Source of the DNA: JAHEJA01 sp965657215
GTDB lineage: Bacteria; Pseudomonadota; Alphaproteobacteria; Rhodobacterales; Rhodobacteraceae
Reading direction: 5' to 3'
DNA: 64,000 nt
NCBI GenBank assembly: GCA_965657215.1
Contig: CBFHNR010000003.1
Coordinates: 123,136-187,135, forward strand
The notes beneath the pieces were generated by a model, which saw only the letters and a list, made by a program, of their open reading frames with translations, had not been told where the DNA came from and searched no databases. This document shows, one piece after another, positions 36,598 through 46,255 of this stretch (positions are counted from its first letter, which is position 1; every line of letters begins with the position of its first letter). The position numbers and the translations under genes were made by a program.

Positions 36598-38421
36598 TTA
36601 GGCGTCTTCGAGACGTTCCAATTCATCAATCATATCTGAAATCATGCTAAGGCCTTTGTCCCAGAATTTGGGGTCTGAGGCATCTAGGCCAAAAGGTTTC
36701 AACAAGTCAGAGTGATGTTTTGATCCGCCCGCTGTGAGCATCTCAAAATATTTGTCTTGGAACCCGTCTGGCTGATCTTTGTAGACCGCATAGAGCGCGT
36801 TTACCAATCCATCGCCAAAGGCATAGGCATAGACGTAGAAGGGGGAGTGAACGAAATGCGGGATATAGGCCCAGAATGTTTCATAGCCATCCATGAAATC
36901 AAACGCCTCACCAAGGCTTTCGGCTTGCACAGACATCCAAAGGGCATTGATGTCTTCTGGTGTCAGCTCGCCGTCTTTGCGGGCCGCGTGCAATTTGCAT
37001 TCGAAATCATAAAACGCAATTTGACGCACAACGGTGTTAATCATGTCTTCGACTTTGCCGGCCAACATGACTTTGCGCTCTTCAACGGATGTCGCCCCTT
37101 CGAGCATTTTCTGGAAGGTCAGCATCTCGCCAAACACAGAGGCGGTCTCTGCCAATGTAAGCGGCGTTGAGGATAACATTTCACCCTGCTTGGCAGCGAG
37201 CACCTGATGAACGCCGTGGCCCAATTCATGGGCCAAGGTCATAACATCACGGGGTTTTCCCAGATAGTTCAGCATTACGTAGGGATGAACATTGGTGACC
37301 GTTGGGTGCGCAAACGCACCGGGTGCTTTGCCGGGTTTAACGGCGGCATCAATCCATCCTTTGTCAAAGAACGGCTCAGCCAGTTCACCCAGTCGCGGAT
37401 CAAAGCTGTTATAGGCCGTCATAACAAGGTCGCGAGCCTCATCCCAATCAACAATCCGATCGCTTTCTAGCGGAAGTGGGGCATTTCTGTCCCAGACTTC
37501 CATACGATCAAGACCAAGCCATTTGCGTTTGAGGTTATAATAGCGATGGCTCAGCTTGGGGTAGGCGGCAACAACAGCATTGCGCAGCGCCTCGACAACT
37601 TCGGGTTCGACGTCATTTGACAAGTGCCGCCCCATTTGCGGTGTTTCCATCCCACGCCAGCGATCCATGATATCTTTTTCTTTGGTCTGCGTGTTGTGAA
37701 CACGGGCAAAGATTTTGATGTTCTCATTCAGCACACGCGCCAATTCCCGCGCCGCCGATTCACGTTGGTTGCGATTTTGGTCTGTTAGGAAATTGAGTGT
37801 GCCTTCGATGTTATACTCTTCGCCATCGACCACAAAGGTCAATCCAGCAATGGTCTCGTCAAACAAGCGTTCCCAGGCATCTCCGACAACCCCCAGATCA
37901 TGCAAAAAGCGTTCTAATTCGTCAGAGAGCTGATAGGGCTTCATTGCGCGAATGCGATCAAACACAGGTTTATATCGTGCAAGCTCTGCATTTTGCGCAA
38001 ACAGCGCGTCGAAATGGTCATCAGCCAATCGGTTCACTTCTAGGGTGAAAAAGACCAAGGGCGTCGTGAAATTGGTGATTTGCTCTTGGCAATCGGACAT
38101 GAACTTGGTGCGATCTGCGTCCGTGGTCAGTTGATAATACCGCAAGCCTGCATAGGACATGATACGCCCAGCGATATTGTTGATTTTTTCATTGCGATGA
38201 ACGCATGTCAAAAACTCAGCGGCCGAAAGATCAGCTAGTTTTCCCTCATAATCTGCGGCAAAGGCTGCGCATTCAGTGTTGAGCCAGTCTAGATCACTTT
38301 TCAAGGACGCATCGTCCTGTGACGGATAGAGATCGGTTAAATCCCACTCAGGAAGATTGCCAAGGTTCTCGGACCCCGAAGACGGGTTTGCATCGTGGAG
38401 CGGAAAAGGGAGTGTAAACAT
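36598..38421 (-). CDS. pepF: Oligoendopeptidase F (M3 family)
   Basis: Cytosolic zinc peptidase that degrades short peptides. From ATG 38421 (GAGGT upstream) it has 607 residues; the frame extends further without a start signal. The zinc motif HELGHGVH lies near residue 395, with the downstream glutamate in the LAETASVFGE segment. The N-terminal half is the helical PepF domain. Single gene, followed by a shared hairpin. A MarR regulator lies upstream on the same strand. Confidence 0.95.
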   Translation of the reverse strand: MFTLPFPLHDANPSSGSENLGNLPEWDLTDLYPSQDDASLKSDLDWLNTECAAFAADYEGKLADLSAAEFLTCVHRNEKINNIAGRIMSYAGLRYYQLTTDADRTKFMSDCQEQITNFTTPLVFFTLEVNRLADDHFDALFAQNAELARYKPVFDRIRAMKPYQLSDELERFLHDLGVVGDAWERLFDETIAGLTFVVDGEEYNIEGTLNFLTDQNRNQRESAARELARVLNENIKIFARVHNTQTKEKDIMDRWRGMETPQMGRHLSNDVEPEVVEALRNAVVAAYPKLSHRYYNLKRKWLGLDRMEVWDRNAPLPLESDRIVDWDEARDLVMTAYNSFDPRLGELAEPFFDKGWIDAAVKPGKAPGAFAHPTVTNVHPYVMLNYLGKPRDVMTLAHELGHGVHQVLAAKQGEMLSSTPLTLAETASVFGEMLTFQKMLEGATSVEERKVMLAGKVEDMINTVVRQIAFYDFECKLHAARKDGELTPEDINALWMSVQAESLGEAFDFMDGYETFWAYIPHFVHSPFYVYAYAFGDGLVNALYAVYKDQPDGFQDKYFEMLTAGGSKHHSDLLKPFGLDASDPKFWDKGLSMISDMIDELERLEDA

Positions 38422-38506
38422 TGTGACCTCATTGTTGTTATGAATGAGATAGGCAACATTTGTTCTAGTGGCAAGGGTGCTGCTGAATTGGCTCATGTGA
38501 CGAAGA

Positions 38507-39031
38507 CTATTTGGTGGTTGAGGCGCCAATCTTGGAAAGCTGTCCGCTGCCTTGGTTCTTGCGCTTTTGTAACCCTGCGCTGAGTTTGTGAAGTAGTCTG
38601 GCCAATTCCTCGGTTTCTTCTGCTTCGAGAATGCCGCCGATCAACGCTTTGTTTGTTTTGATCAACTCTTCTACAATTTGTTCGGACAACTTTGCCCCTT
38701 TGGGAGTTATTTGGACCAAACGGCTTCGCTTGTCGTTTGGGTTGTCGATACGCACAATGAGGTTGGCATCACTCAAGGCATTCATCATTTTGGTCATACC
38801 ACCAGACGTGACTTGTGCTGCTGTATACAGTTGTGTCGGAGACAAAGTTTGATCTGGCCCCGCAGATCTAAGCGATGATAAAGCGAGGAATTGTGACCAT
38901 GTAACGCCATGGCTCTCTACTATCCGATGATCATTGTCCCAAATAAAGTTTCGACTTCGAAATAAGCCCGGCACAATTCGAGCTTCTGCTGGGGGGGCGA
39001 TCCGCCATTTTGGCTCGTCTGGTTCGGACAT
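38507..39031 (-). CDS. MarR-family transcriptional regulator
   Basis: 174 residues from ATG 39031 (GGAG upstream). A winged HTH spans about 45-135, with SPTQLYTAAQVTSGGMTKMMNALSDANLIVR as helix-turn-helix and DKRSRLVQITPKG as the wing. It is divergent from the SnoaL-like gene across 110 bases, so that gene is the likely target. Ligand unknown, commonly phenolics in this family. Confidence 0.88.
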   Translation of the reverse strand: MSEPDEPKWRIAPPAEARIVPGLFRSRNFIWDNDHRIVESHGVTWSQFLALSSLRSAGPDQTLSPTQLYTAAQVTSGGMTKMMNALSDANLIVRIDNPNDKRSRLVQITPKGAKLSEQIVEELIKTNKALIGGILEAEETEELARLLHKLSAGLQKRKNQGSGQLSKIGASTTK

Positions 39032-39141
39032 GCTCTTCTCCGGTCTTTTGCGCGAGTATAGGTTCAAAAAATAAGCTTGTCATTTTAACTTTATCAATTT
39101 ATCTTTCTGGAAAGATAAATTGCATAATGGAGAAAGTATTC

Positions 39142-39993
39142 ATGTACAAGACATTTACCACCGCTCTAACGGCTCTCGGACTGACGGCGTCCCTGGCTTG
39201 GGCAGACGTCACCGCAAATAAAGAATTTGTTTTAGATATGATGGAGAACGTCTTTTCTTCTCGTGATGCCTCTGCTGTCGACGCATATTTTGCCTAAGAT
39301 TATATTCAGAGAAATCCAATGTTGCCGTCCGGATCTGCGGTCATCAAAAAATTCCTGAGCCGCCCCCTTGATCCAAGCAAACCTGTGCCTCCTCCGACGG
39401 AATTACATCGTATTTTCGGCGAAGGTGATTTGGTTGCGACCCACTCGACTTATTATAACTTTGGCCCAAAACCGATGGTTGCCTTTGACGTATTTCGGAT
39501 TGAAGATGGCAAGATTGCTGAGCATTGGGATAATTTGACACCACTTCGTGACACACCAAACGCAGCTGGTCGCACCCAAGTCGATGGGGAAACTGACATT
39601 CGTGATCTGGACCAAACCGAAGCAAACAAAGCTTTGGTGGTAGAGCTTTTGGAACGCATGTTTATTGGTGGTGAGAAATTAGACATCACGCAATATATAA
39701 GCCCTGTCACATATTTACAGCATAACCCAGATGCAGGTGACGGGCTAAAAGGGCTTCAAACCTTGATGAAAGCCAATGCGGCCAAGGGTTTAAAGATGCG
39801 TTATGACGAGATTGGACTTGTCGTGGCAGAAGGTAGCTTTGTCTTGACTGGGGCCTCTGGGGCATTGGGTGATACTCCCACAGCCTTTTATGATCTTTGG
39901 CGTCTGGAAAATGGTCTTATCGTTGAACATTGGGACATCATTGCCCCCATTCAAACAGAAAACTTGCCAGCGGGGTATCCCGGTAAATTCTAG
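39142..39993 (+). pseudogene. SnoaL-like (NTF2-fold) secreted protein gene interrupted by one in-frame TAA
   Basis: The frame from ATG 39142 (GGAG upstream) encodes a signal peptide (ending AWADV) and the start of a SnoaL-like domain, stops at TAA 39295-39297, and continues in the same frame to 39993. Homology runs straight through: AYFA-stop-DYIQRNP, where relatives have a residue such as Glu (one base change from GAA). Without the stop it would encode 283 residues with two SnoaL/NTF2-like domains, both with HRIFGEGD/EHWD-type motifs. Downstream restart is possible at ATG 39319 but would lack the signal peptide. Divergent from a MarR regulator. Confidence 0.85.
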
Positions 39994-40005
39994 TCACTAA
40001 ATCTA

Positions 40006-40039
40006 TGTGCTTGGTCTCTTTGGGCCAAGCACATTTTTT
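40006..40039 (+). terminator. Intrinsic terminator after the SnoaL-like gene
   Basis: Stem TGTGCTTGG/CCAAGCACA with a 10-base loop followed by TTTTTT. The intact terminator fits recent loss of the gene. Confidence 0.88.
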
Positions 40040-40057
40040 GTTTTTGGCTGCACTCTA

Positions 40058-41002
40058 TTAGGAAACAGTACTGGATAGAAAATGGGTCACCAATTCCGCC
40101 ACAAGACCATCGGTAACCTCTGGGTCTTCCATGAGGGTTTCATGCTCACCAGGGCGCACCATTCGCAATGTACCGTTGGGCCATGATGTCATCCGATCAT
40201 GGATGCGCTTGGTGTCCACAATGCGCTCATTATCCCCGAGAAGACAAAGACAGGGCACATTTGGTGCGGCAAGCTTGGCCAGTGCATCGCATTCTCTTAG
40301 CGACTCATAAAGCCATTGATAACTTGGTCCACCGAGTTGGAGGGAGGGATATCGCTCTAAATGTGTTTTCATAACATCCCACTCAGTTTCTGACCTCGTG
40401 AGCTTGTTGTCGTTAAACGCATTTTCGAACACAATTGGGCCGTGTTGTGTTGATGCGGCAAAATTATCTCTGAGCGGAGTCAAACTCAGCAGGCTGGAAA
40501 GAGGTTTTGTGATCGCTCGTAAATGCGGTGCTAAGTGAATGCCCCACATGGGTCCACTGAATGCGGCGGCGGAAAACTCAGATTTGCGCAGGAGTGTGCG
40601 TAACCCAATCGCGCCCCCCATTGAATGCGCAAGCATGAACCATGGTTTTGGTAAGTCAGCAGTGTTCGCATAATCGATGATGGCGTCAATGTCGGTTTGA
40701 TAGTCTGCAAATTTCTCAACATGACCGACCATAGGCGTTCGCCCGAAGCGATCCGCCAACCCTTGGCCGCGCCAATCAATGGCAAGAACGCCAAGATCGT
40801 GATCGTTCAACAGGCGTGCGACATTCGCATATTTTTCGCAATATTCGGTGCGACCAGGTAAAATGAAAACGGTCCCCTTGGCCGCGGAGGCAGGCCAATG
40901 TGACATACGTAAACGTATGCCATCTGGGGTCTTTATCCAAACTGCAGAGCCATTATCTGACCACGTTGCAAGATCACTAAAATAGGGGGCCGTTTCAAAC
41001 AT
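40058..41002 (-). CDS. Alpha/beta hydrolase, lysophospholipase/monoacylglycerol lipase type
   Basis: 314 residues. Catalytic elbow AHSMGG near residue 120, LPGRTEYCEKY is the oxyanion-hole region typical of this subfamily, and late Asp (LGDNERIVD) and His (PGEHETLMED) complete the triad. No signal peptide, so probably cytosolic or membrane-associated. It starts 8 bases after the stop of the SCP2 protein gene, which suggests a lipid-related operon. Confidence 0.88.
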   Translation of the reverse strand: MFETAPYFSDLATWSDNGSAVWIKTPDGIRLRMSHWPASAAKGTVFILPGRTEYCEKYANVARLLNDHDLGVLAIDWRGQGLADRFGRTPMVGHVEKFADYQTDIDAIIDYANTADLPKPWFMLAHSMGGAIGLRTLLRKSEFSAAAFSGPMWGIHLAPHLRAITKPLSSLLSLTPLRDNFAASTQHGPIVFENAFNDNKLTRSETEWDVMKTHLERYPSLQLGGPSYQWLYESLRECDALAKLAAPNVPCLCLLGDNERIVDTKRIHDRMTSWPNGTLRMVRPGEHETLMEDPEVTDGLVAELVTHFLSSTVS

Positions 41003-41010
41003 TTTATGTG

Positions 41011-41301
41011 TTACGCAAGAAAGCTTCCGAGTCGCATTGCTGTGCCCATATCTCCGTCAAGGCTTAGCTTTCCACCCATGAAGGCGGCTGTTGCGTCTAG
41101 ATCGCCTGATAGAATGGCTTGAAAGGTGTCTGCATCGGCGCTGAGTGTGACATCTGTATCATCATCGCCAGCGCGCACGCCTTGATCGTCAATAATGAGC
41201 GATCCTTCACCTTCAATCGAGAACTTTGCAGATCCGTCAAAAGTTGTGTCACCCAATTTTGCGCCTAGCGCTTCTACCGCTGCGTTAATTACATCGCTCA
41301 T
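41011..41301 (-). CDS. SCP2 sterol-transfer-family protein
   Basis: 96 residues, single SCP2 domain (FSIEGEGSLIIDDQGV, then DVTLSADADTFQAILSGDLDATAAFMGGKLSLDGDM), a hydrophobic-ligand-binding fold. AAAGGA precedes the ATG. First gene of a two-gene unit with the lysophospholipase-like hydrolase. The natural ligand in bacteria is unknown, likely a fatty acyl or lipid. Confidence 0.92.
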   Translation of the reverse strand: MSDVINAAVEALGAKLGDTTFDGSAKFSIEGEGSLIIDDQGVRAGDDDTDVTLSADADTFQAILSGDLDATAAFMGGKLSLDGDMGTAMRLGSFLA

Positions 41302-41356
41302 GTTCGTATCCTTTTTTGGCGTTTAAAACCGTCTAATCTGTTGTTACTATCGTGAT

Positions 41357-41917
41357 ATGAAAAATCGGATAAAGATAATCAAACTTATCGTTGGGTTAAT
41401 TACAGGAATTTTATGTTCTTTCCCTACCTTTGCACAAGAAAGTGGCAAAGTGAAAACTCTTTTGCAAGAACTTCGCAGTGTTGATGACCCAGAAGTTGCA
41501 AGTGTTGAGCGAGAACTCTTGTTTGTTTGGTCGCAAACGGGATCCCCGAGCGCCGATTTAATCCTGACTCGCGCCAATTCAGATTTTGCACAAAACAAGT
41601 TCGAAGCGGCGGCAAATCGGTTTGCAACAGTGGCAGAAATGGCCCCTGATCATGCAGGCGCGCATTTGGGGCAGGCCCGTGCCTTGTTTCAGTTGGGGTA
41701 TATTGGTCCTGCTATTGATAGGTTCGAACGGGCCTTGGAATTAGCCCCTGATTTCTATCCTGCACTTTTTTCATTGGCACAAGTCTATGAGCGCCTAGAT
41801 AGAGATGAGCTGGCCTTTAAAACCTATGAAGCAGTGTATGAGATACATCCAAGATTGTCAGGCCTCGACGAGGCATTGCAACGGCTCTCAGCATCTGTAA
41901 AAGGACAGTCGCTATAA
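41357..41917 (+). CDS. TPR-repeat protein, exported
   Basis: 186 residues. Hydrophobic N-terminus ending TFAQES looks like a signal peptide. About three TPR units at 55-165 (NKFEAAANRFATVAEMAPDHAGAHLGQAR and the next two repeats). No enzyme motif; probably a periplasmic protein-interaction module. Ends 13 bases before the SUV3-like helicase gene, so co-transcription is likely. It is divergent from the SCP2 unit (55 bases). Confidence 0.85.
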   Translation: MKNRIKIIKLIVGLITGILCSFPTFAQESGKVKTLLQELRSVDDPEVASVERELLFVWSQTGSPSADLILTRANSDFAQNKFEAAANRFATVAEMAPDHAGAHLGQARALFQLGYIGPAIDRFERALELAPDFYPALFSLAQVYERLDRDELAFKTYEAVYEIHPRLSGLDEALQRLSASVKGQSL

Positions 41918-41930
41918 GTTAGGACAGGCA

Positions 41931-44693
41931 ATGGCTATGATGTCGCGCATCGCTGTCGTATTGGGGCCAACCAATACAGGCAAAACGCATTATGCAATAG
42001 AGCGCATGTTGGGGCATCGCACTGGTGTGATTGGCTTGCCTCTCAGGCTATTGGCGCGTGAGGTCTACGATAAAATCGTTGCGATCCGTGGGCCAGGAGT
42101 TGTGGCCTTGGTGACGGGGGAAGAGCGCATTGTCCCCCCACGAGCCAAATACTGGGTCTGTACCGTGGAAGCCATGCCCGAAGGCATGGGGGCGGATTTT
42201 ATTGCAATTGATGAAATCCAACTCTGTGCGGATCCTGAGCGGGGACATGTGTTCACAGATCGCTTGCTGCGAATGCGGGGCTCGCATGAAACTCTGTTCT
42301 TAGGGGCTGATACGATGCGTGGCACGATTGCTGCGCTCGTCCCTGACGTGGAATTTATACGCCGCGATCGCATGAGTGAATTGGTTTATACAGGGTCCAA
42401 AAAGCTAAGCCGCATGCCTCCTCGAAGCGCAATCGTGGGGTTTTCCGTTGATAACGTTTACGCGATTGCGGAATTGCTCCGTCGTCAAAAAGGGGGGGCT
42501 GCGGTTGTTATGGGGGCCCTTAGCCCACGCACGCGCAATGCTCAGGTCGAGCTATATCAAAACGGGGATGTTGATTTCCTTGTGGCGACAGACGCCATCG
42601 GTATGGGGCTGAATTTAGATGTTAATCATGTGGCTTTTTCCTCCCTTAGCAAATTTGATGGCCGCCGCATGCGTCAGCTTGCGCCAAACGAGCTGGCCCA
42701 AATTGCGGGGCGCGCTGGGCGAGGCATGAGCCACGGAAGCTTTGGTGTCACGGGTGAGGCATCTCCATTAGACGATGAAGTGGCCAAGGCGATTATGGAG
42801 CACCGCTTTACCCCCCTTAAAAAGCTCATCTGGCGCAATTCTGACCTAAGATTCGGGTCAGTGGACGCTTTGATCAATTCCTTAGAGATCAGCCCAAGCA
42901 ACGAATTGCTGGTAAAAGCGCGCGAAGCTGATGATTTGATGGCATTAAAGTCACTATCCCAAGTGGCAGAGGTCAGTGCCCGCGCAAGCGATGGCGCTTC
43001 GGTTCAACTCTTGTGGGATGTCTGCCGTGTTCCTGATTTTAGAGGCATTTCCCATGCAGAGCATGCAGGCCTTTTAGAGGTTGTTTTTTCTTATTTACAT
43101 GAACGCGGCCGCATCCCCGATGATTGGCTTGCACGCCAGATTAAACGGATTGATCGCGCTGATGGGGATATCGACGCTTTGTCGAAAAGACTGGCTTTTA
43201 TTCGCACGTGGACTTATGTCGCACAAAGAAGTGGGTGGGTTGATGATGAAAATCATTGGCGCGACGCCACGCGCGCTGTAGAAGATAAATTATCCGATGC
43301 TCTTCACGAGCGTTTGACGCAAAGATTTGTGGACCGGCGGACATCTGTCTTGTTGCGCCGGCTCAAACAGAAGGAGGCCCTATTGGCCGAAGTAAATGAA
43401 AATGGTGAGGTGACCGTAGAAGGCGAATTCGTCGGTCGGCTCCAAGGATTTCAGTTCCGTCAAGACAAGGACGCAACTGGACAAGAAGCGAAAACGCTCA
43501 AGGCGGCATCATTGCAAGCATTGGCACCGCATTTCCATCTGCGTGCAGATCGGTTCTACAATGCGCCTGACACGGAAATAGACTTCACCGAACAAGGTGG
43601 TCTTATGTGGGGCGAACATGCTGTTGGGAAACTGGTTGGCACGGACGAGGCGCTCAAGCCCCGCATCGTCGCTTTTGTCGACGAAGAAGCGGGCGTAGAC
43701 GTTGTTCAAAAGGTTGAACGCCGCTTACAGCACTTCATGGATCGCAAAATTGCCGCTTTGTTCGAGCCGATGCTCAATCTTCAGCGTGACGAAGAGCTCT
43801 CTGGTTTGGCGCGTGGCTTTGCCTTTCAAATGGTTGAGGCCTTTGGGATCCTACCGCGTGCAAAGGTTGCAGAGGACGTCAAAGCCTTGGATCAAGATGC
43901 CCGTGGTGCGCTGCGCAAACATGGTATCCGTTTTGGTCAATTCACCATTTTCATGCCGCTTTTACTAAAGCCTGCTCCAACGCGCTTGCGCTTGGTTCTT
44001 TGGTCTTTGGCGCAAAAGATGGACGAATTTCCTGAATCACCGCCCCCTGGCTTGGTGACGATCCCTGTTGATAAATCCGCACCCGAAGGTGCAGATACGA
44101 TGTCGGGCTATCGCAATGCAGGTGAGCGCGCTATTCGGATCGATATGCTCGAACGCCTTGCAGACATGCTTCGCACCGAAGATAGCCGTGGCGGGTTTGA
44201 AGCCAAGGCAGATATGTTGTCCATCACTGGTATGACCCTCGATCAATTTGCTGACTTGATGCAAGGACTTGGGTACGCAGCGGTCAAAGGCGAACGTGCC
44301 AAGGTCAAAGTAACCCCAGAGGCAGCTCAAACAAGCGAGGCGCCTGCTGAGGGTGCCGACACAGAGGTGGCTCCTGCTGTTGAAACGGCCGAGGCGGAAC
44401 CAGCGCCTGCAGAGACCGAAGCAAGCACAGCCGAAGCCACGGTTGAAGACGCGCCAGAAATGGAAGTCTTTTACACATTCACGTGGGGTCGCAAACCGAA
44501 ACCGCAGGGCAACCGTCCCCGTGGGGATGCACCGCGCGCCAAGGGCAAGCCCAAAGGCAAAGGTGGCAAGCCAAACCGTGAGCAGAAGCCTCAAGGCGGC
44601 AAGTCGTTCCAAGCTCGTCCAGAAAAGAAGGATCGCATTGATCCCGACAATCCGTTTGCAGCGGCTCTTATGGGCCTAAAAGACAAGGGGTAA
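41931..44693 (+). CDS. SUV3-like superfamily 2 RNA helicase with low-complexity tail
   Basis: 920 residues. Walker A GPTNTGKT at 12-19, DEIQ box at 94-97, motif III GADT near 129, and the C-terminal RecA motifs VATDAIGMGLNL and QIAGRAGRG. This is the layout of mitochondrial SUV3, an ATP-dependent RNA helicase that works with exoribonucleases; the family is common in alphaproteobacteria. Residues about 800-850 are rich in Ala/Glu and about 860-910 in Gly/Lys/Pro, a disordered RNA-binding-like tail. It is followed 3 bases later by hslR, supporting an RNA role. Confidence 0.88.
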   Translation: MAMMSRIAVVLGPTNTGKTHYAIERMLGHRTGVIGLPLRLLAREVYDKIVAIRGPGVVALVTGEERIVPPRAKYWVCTVEAMPEGMGADFIAIDEIQLCADPERGHVFTDRLLRMRGSHETLFLGADTMRGTIAALVPDVEFIRRDRMSELVYTGSKKLSRMPPRSAIVGFSVDNVYAIAELLRRQKGGAAVVMGALSPRTRNAQVELYQNGDVDFLVATDAIGMGLNLDVNHVAFSSLSKFDGRRMRQLAPNELAQIAGRAGRGMSHGSFGVTGEASPLDDEVAKAIMEHRFTPLKKLIWRNSDLRFGSVDALINSLEISPSNELLVKAREADDLMALKSLSQVAEVSARASDGASVQLLWDVCRVPDFRGISHAEHAGLLEVVFSYLHERGRIPDDWLARQIKRIDRADGDIDALSKRLAFIRTWTYVAQRSGWVDDENHWRDATRAVEDKLSDALHERLTQRFVDRRTSVLLRRLKQKEALLAEVNENGEVTVEGEFVGRLQGFQFRQDKDATGQEAKTLKAASLQALAPHFHLRADRFYNAPDTEIDFTEQGGLMWGEHAVGKLVGTDEALKPRIVAFVDEEAGVDVVQKVERRLQHFMDRKIAALFEPMLNLQRDEELSGLARGFAFQMVEAFGILPRAKVAEDVKALDQDARGALRKHGIRFGQFTIFMPLLLKPAPTRLRLVLWSLAQKMDEFPESPPPGLVTIPVDKSAPEGADTMSGYRNAGERAIRIDMLERLADMLRTEDSRGGFEAKADMLSITGMTLDQFADLMQGLGYAAVKGERAKVKVTPEAAQTSEAPAEGADTEVAPAVETAEAEPAPAETEASTAEATVEDAPEMEVFYTFTWGRKPKPQGNRPRGDAPRAKGKPKGKGGKPNREQKPQGGKSFQARPEKKDRIDPDNPFAAALMGLKDKG

Positions 44694-44696
44694 CCT

Positions 44697-45068
44697 TTGT
44701 CTGCTGAAGAAAAACAGCGGCTCGACAAATGGTTGTGGCACGCTCGGTTTTTTAAAACACGCACAGTGGCCGCCAAGATGATCTCTGGCGGCCATTGTCG
44801 TGTGAATGCCAACAAGGTTGCCAAGCCTGCGTTTCAAGTGACCGCAGGAGATGTCTTAACTTTTCCCCAAGGGGATTGGGTCCGCATCATTGAGGTTGTC
44901 GCCTTGGGTGATCGCCGCGGTCCTGCACCCGAGGCGCAAACATTATATTCGGATAAGACACCGCCACGGGAAAAGGATCTCGGGAAACCCGAAAGAGAAG
45001 GAAATAAGCGTCCGACCAAGAAGGATCGTCGCACACTTGATCTTTTGCGCTCTCGGACGCTTGAATGA
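44697..45068 (+). CDS. hslR: S4-domain RNA-binding protein, Hsp15-like
   Basis: 123 residues from a TTG start with AGGGG six bases upstream and only three bases after the helicase stop. S4 domain in about 8-70 (RLDKWLWHARFFKTRTVA, GHCRVNANKV), then a basic tail with KKDRRTLDLLR. Hsp15 binds stalled 50S subunits carrying peptidyl-tRNA and aids their recycling. Operon with the helicase and ferredoxin genes. Confidence 0.92.
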   Translation: MSAEEKQRLDKWLWHARFFKTRTVAAKMISGGHCRVNANKVAKPAFQVTAGDVLTFPQGDWVRIIEVVALGDRRGPAPEAQTLYSDKTPPREKDLGKPEREGNKRPTKKDRRTLDLLRSRTLE

Positions 45069-45123
45069 CAGGCAAACTTGGATTAGCAAGCCTGTGTATG
45101 ACTCTGAATACTGGACACAAAGC

Positions 45124-45462
45124 ATGACATATATCGTGAATGACGCCTGCATCGCATGTAAATATACAGATTGCGTTGAAGTTTGCCCTGTAGATTGTTT
45201 CTATGAGGGTGAGAATATGTTGGTCATTCATCCAGATGAATGTATCGATTGTGGTGTTTGTGAACCAGAATGTCCCGCTGATGCGATCCGCCCAGATACT
45301 GAGCCTGAGATGGAGAAATGGGTTGAATTCAACCGCAAATATTCCGAAATGTGGCCTGTGATCATCACCAAGAAAGACCCACTCCCAGATGCAGAAGAGC
45401 GCGATGGCGAAGAGGGCAAGCTTGAGAAATATTTCTCAGAGAAGCCAGGTGAAGGCGGCTAA
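45124..45462 (+). CDS. fdxA: 7Fe ferredoxin ([3Fe-4S][4Fe-4S])
   Basis: 112 residues starting MTYIVNDACIACKYTDC. Cysteines at 9, 12, 17 and 21 and a second set at 40, 43, 46 and 50 bind the two clusters, the pattern of FdxA ferredoxins. The C-terminal 50 residues (MEKWVEFNRKYS onward) are the usual FdxA extension. ATG 45124 is chosen because the family begins MTYxV; the frame upstream overlaps hslR. Electron partner unknown. A terminator lies 80 bases downstream. Confidence 0.95.
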   Translation: MTYIVNDACIACKYTDCVEVCPVDCFYEGENMLVIHPDECIDCGVCEPECPADAIRPDTEPEMEKWVEFNRKYSEMWPVIITKKDPLPDAEERDGEEGKLEKYFSEKPGEGG

Positions 45463-45543
45463 AACTGGGCTGTTTTCCTAGTTCTAGGAATCACCCCATT
45501 TTTGTGTTATACTCCTGTTACAAATGAAAATACTTCATAGTAT

Positions 45544-45572
45544 CGCGCAGTGTGCTGGCCTGCGCGTTTTTT
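45544..45572 (+). terminator. Intrinsic terminator between fdxA and carD
   Basis: Stem CGCGCAG/CTGCGCG with a 9-base loop and TTTTTT. It lies 80 bases after fdxA and 90 before carD. Confidence 0.85.
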
Positions 45573-45661
45573 AACTATCAGCGAATGTCCATGTTTGGTT
45601 CCTCTATTGGTAACCGAGTGGGTTGACTTGTCGTGTGAGCGACTAAAAAGGGGATATATGA

Positions 45662-46171
45662 ATGTCTAAAGCCAAGAAACCTGAGTTCCGTCCGAACGAT
45701 TATGTTGTTTATCCTGCGCATGGCGTGGGCCAAATCGTGTCCGTTGAGGAACAGGAAATTGCTGGCATCACGTTGGAATTGTTCGTTGTGACATTTGAAA
45801 AAGACAAAATGACACTGCGCGTTCCGACACACAAAGCAACAGAAATCGGAATGCGTAATTTGAGCAGCCCTGATGTTGTGAACAAAGCGATGACAACGCT
45901 AAAAGGCAAAGCCAAGGTCAAGCGCGCTATGTGGTCTCGTCGCGCGCAAGAATATGAGCAAAAGATCAACTCAGGTGATTTGATTGCAATTGCTGAGGTC
46001 GTTCGTGACCTTCACCGCAATGATGACCAGCGCGAGCAAAGCTATTCAGAACGTCAACTCTATGAGGCGGCGCTAGAGCGTCTAACTCGCGAAGTTGCCG
46101 CGGCCTCCGATTGGGACGAAGCGGACGCAGCTAAGAAAGTCGACGACGTTTTGGTGTCTCGCGCAGCTTAA
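45662..46171 (+). CDS. carD: CarD-family RNA polymerase-binding regulator
   Basis: 169 residues. N-terminal Tudor-like RNA polymerase interaction domain in about 8-70 (FRPNDYVVYPAHGVGQI) and a helical DNA-binding part (AMWSRRAQEYEQKI, LYEAALERL). CarD stabilises open promoter complexes, especially at rRNA promoters. AAAAGGGGATAT precedes the ATG. Monocistronic, with terminators before and after. Confidence 0.96.
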   Translation: MSKAKKPEFRPNDYVVYPAHGVGQIVSVEEQEIAGITLELFVVTFEKDKMTLRVPTHKATEIGMRNLSSPDVVNKAMTTLKGKAKVKRAMWSRRAQEYEQKINSGDLIAIAEVVRDLHRNDDQREQSYSERQLYEAALERLTREVAAASDWDEADAAKKVDDVLVSRAA

Positions 46172-46198
46172 TTAACAGTTCAATACTGAAATTTTGAG

Positions 46199-46228
46199 GC
46201 GGCTGTTGGAAACAACGGCCGCTTTTTT
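46199..46228 (+). terminator. Intrinsic terminator after carD
   Basis: Stem GCGGCTGTTG/CAACGGCCGC (one G-U pair) with a GAAA loop and TTTTTT, 28 bases past the stop. Confidence 0.9.
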
Positions 46229-46255
46229 ATTGTGTCACAGGTAGATTATTTTCAA

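Noticed and set aside
39295..39297. Programmed recoding or selenocysteine at the SnoaL stop
   Set aside because: The codon is TAA, not TGA, and no recoding structure is seen; a plain nonsense change is simpler.
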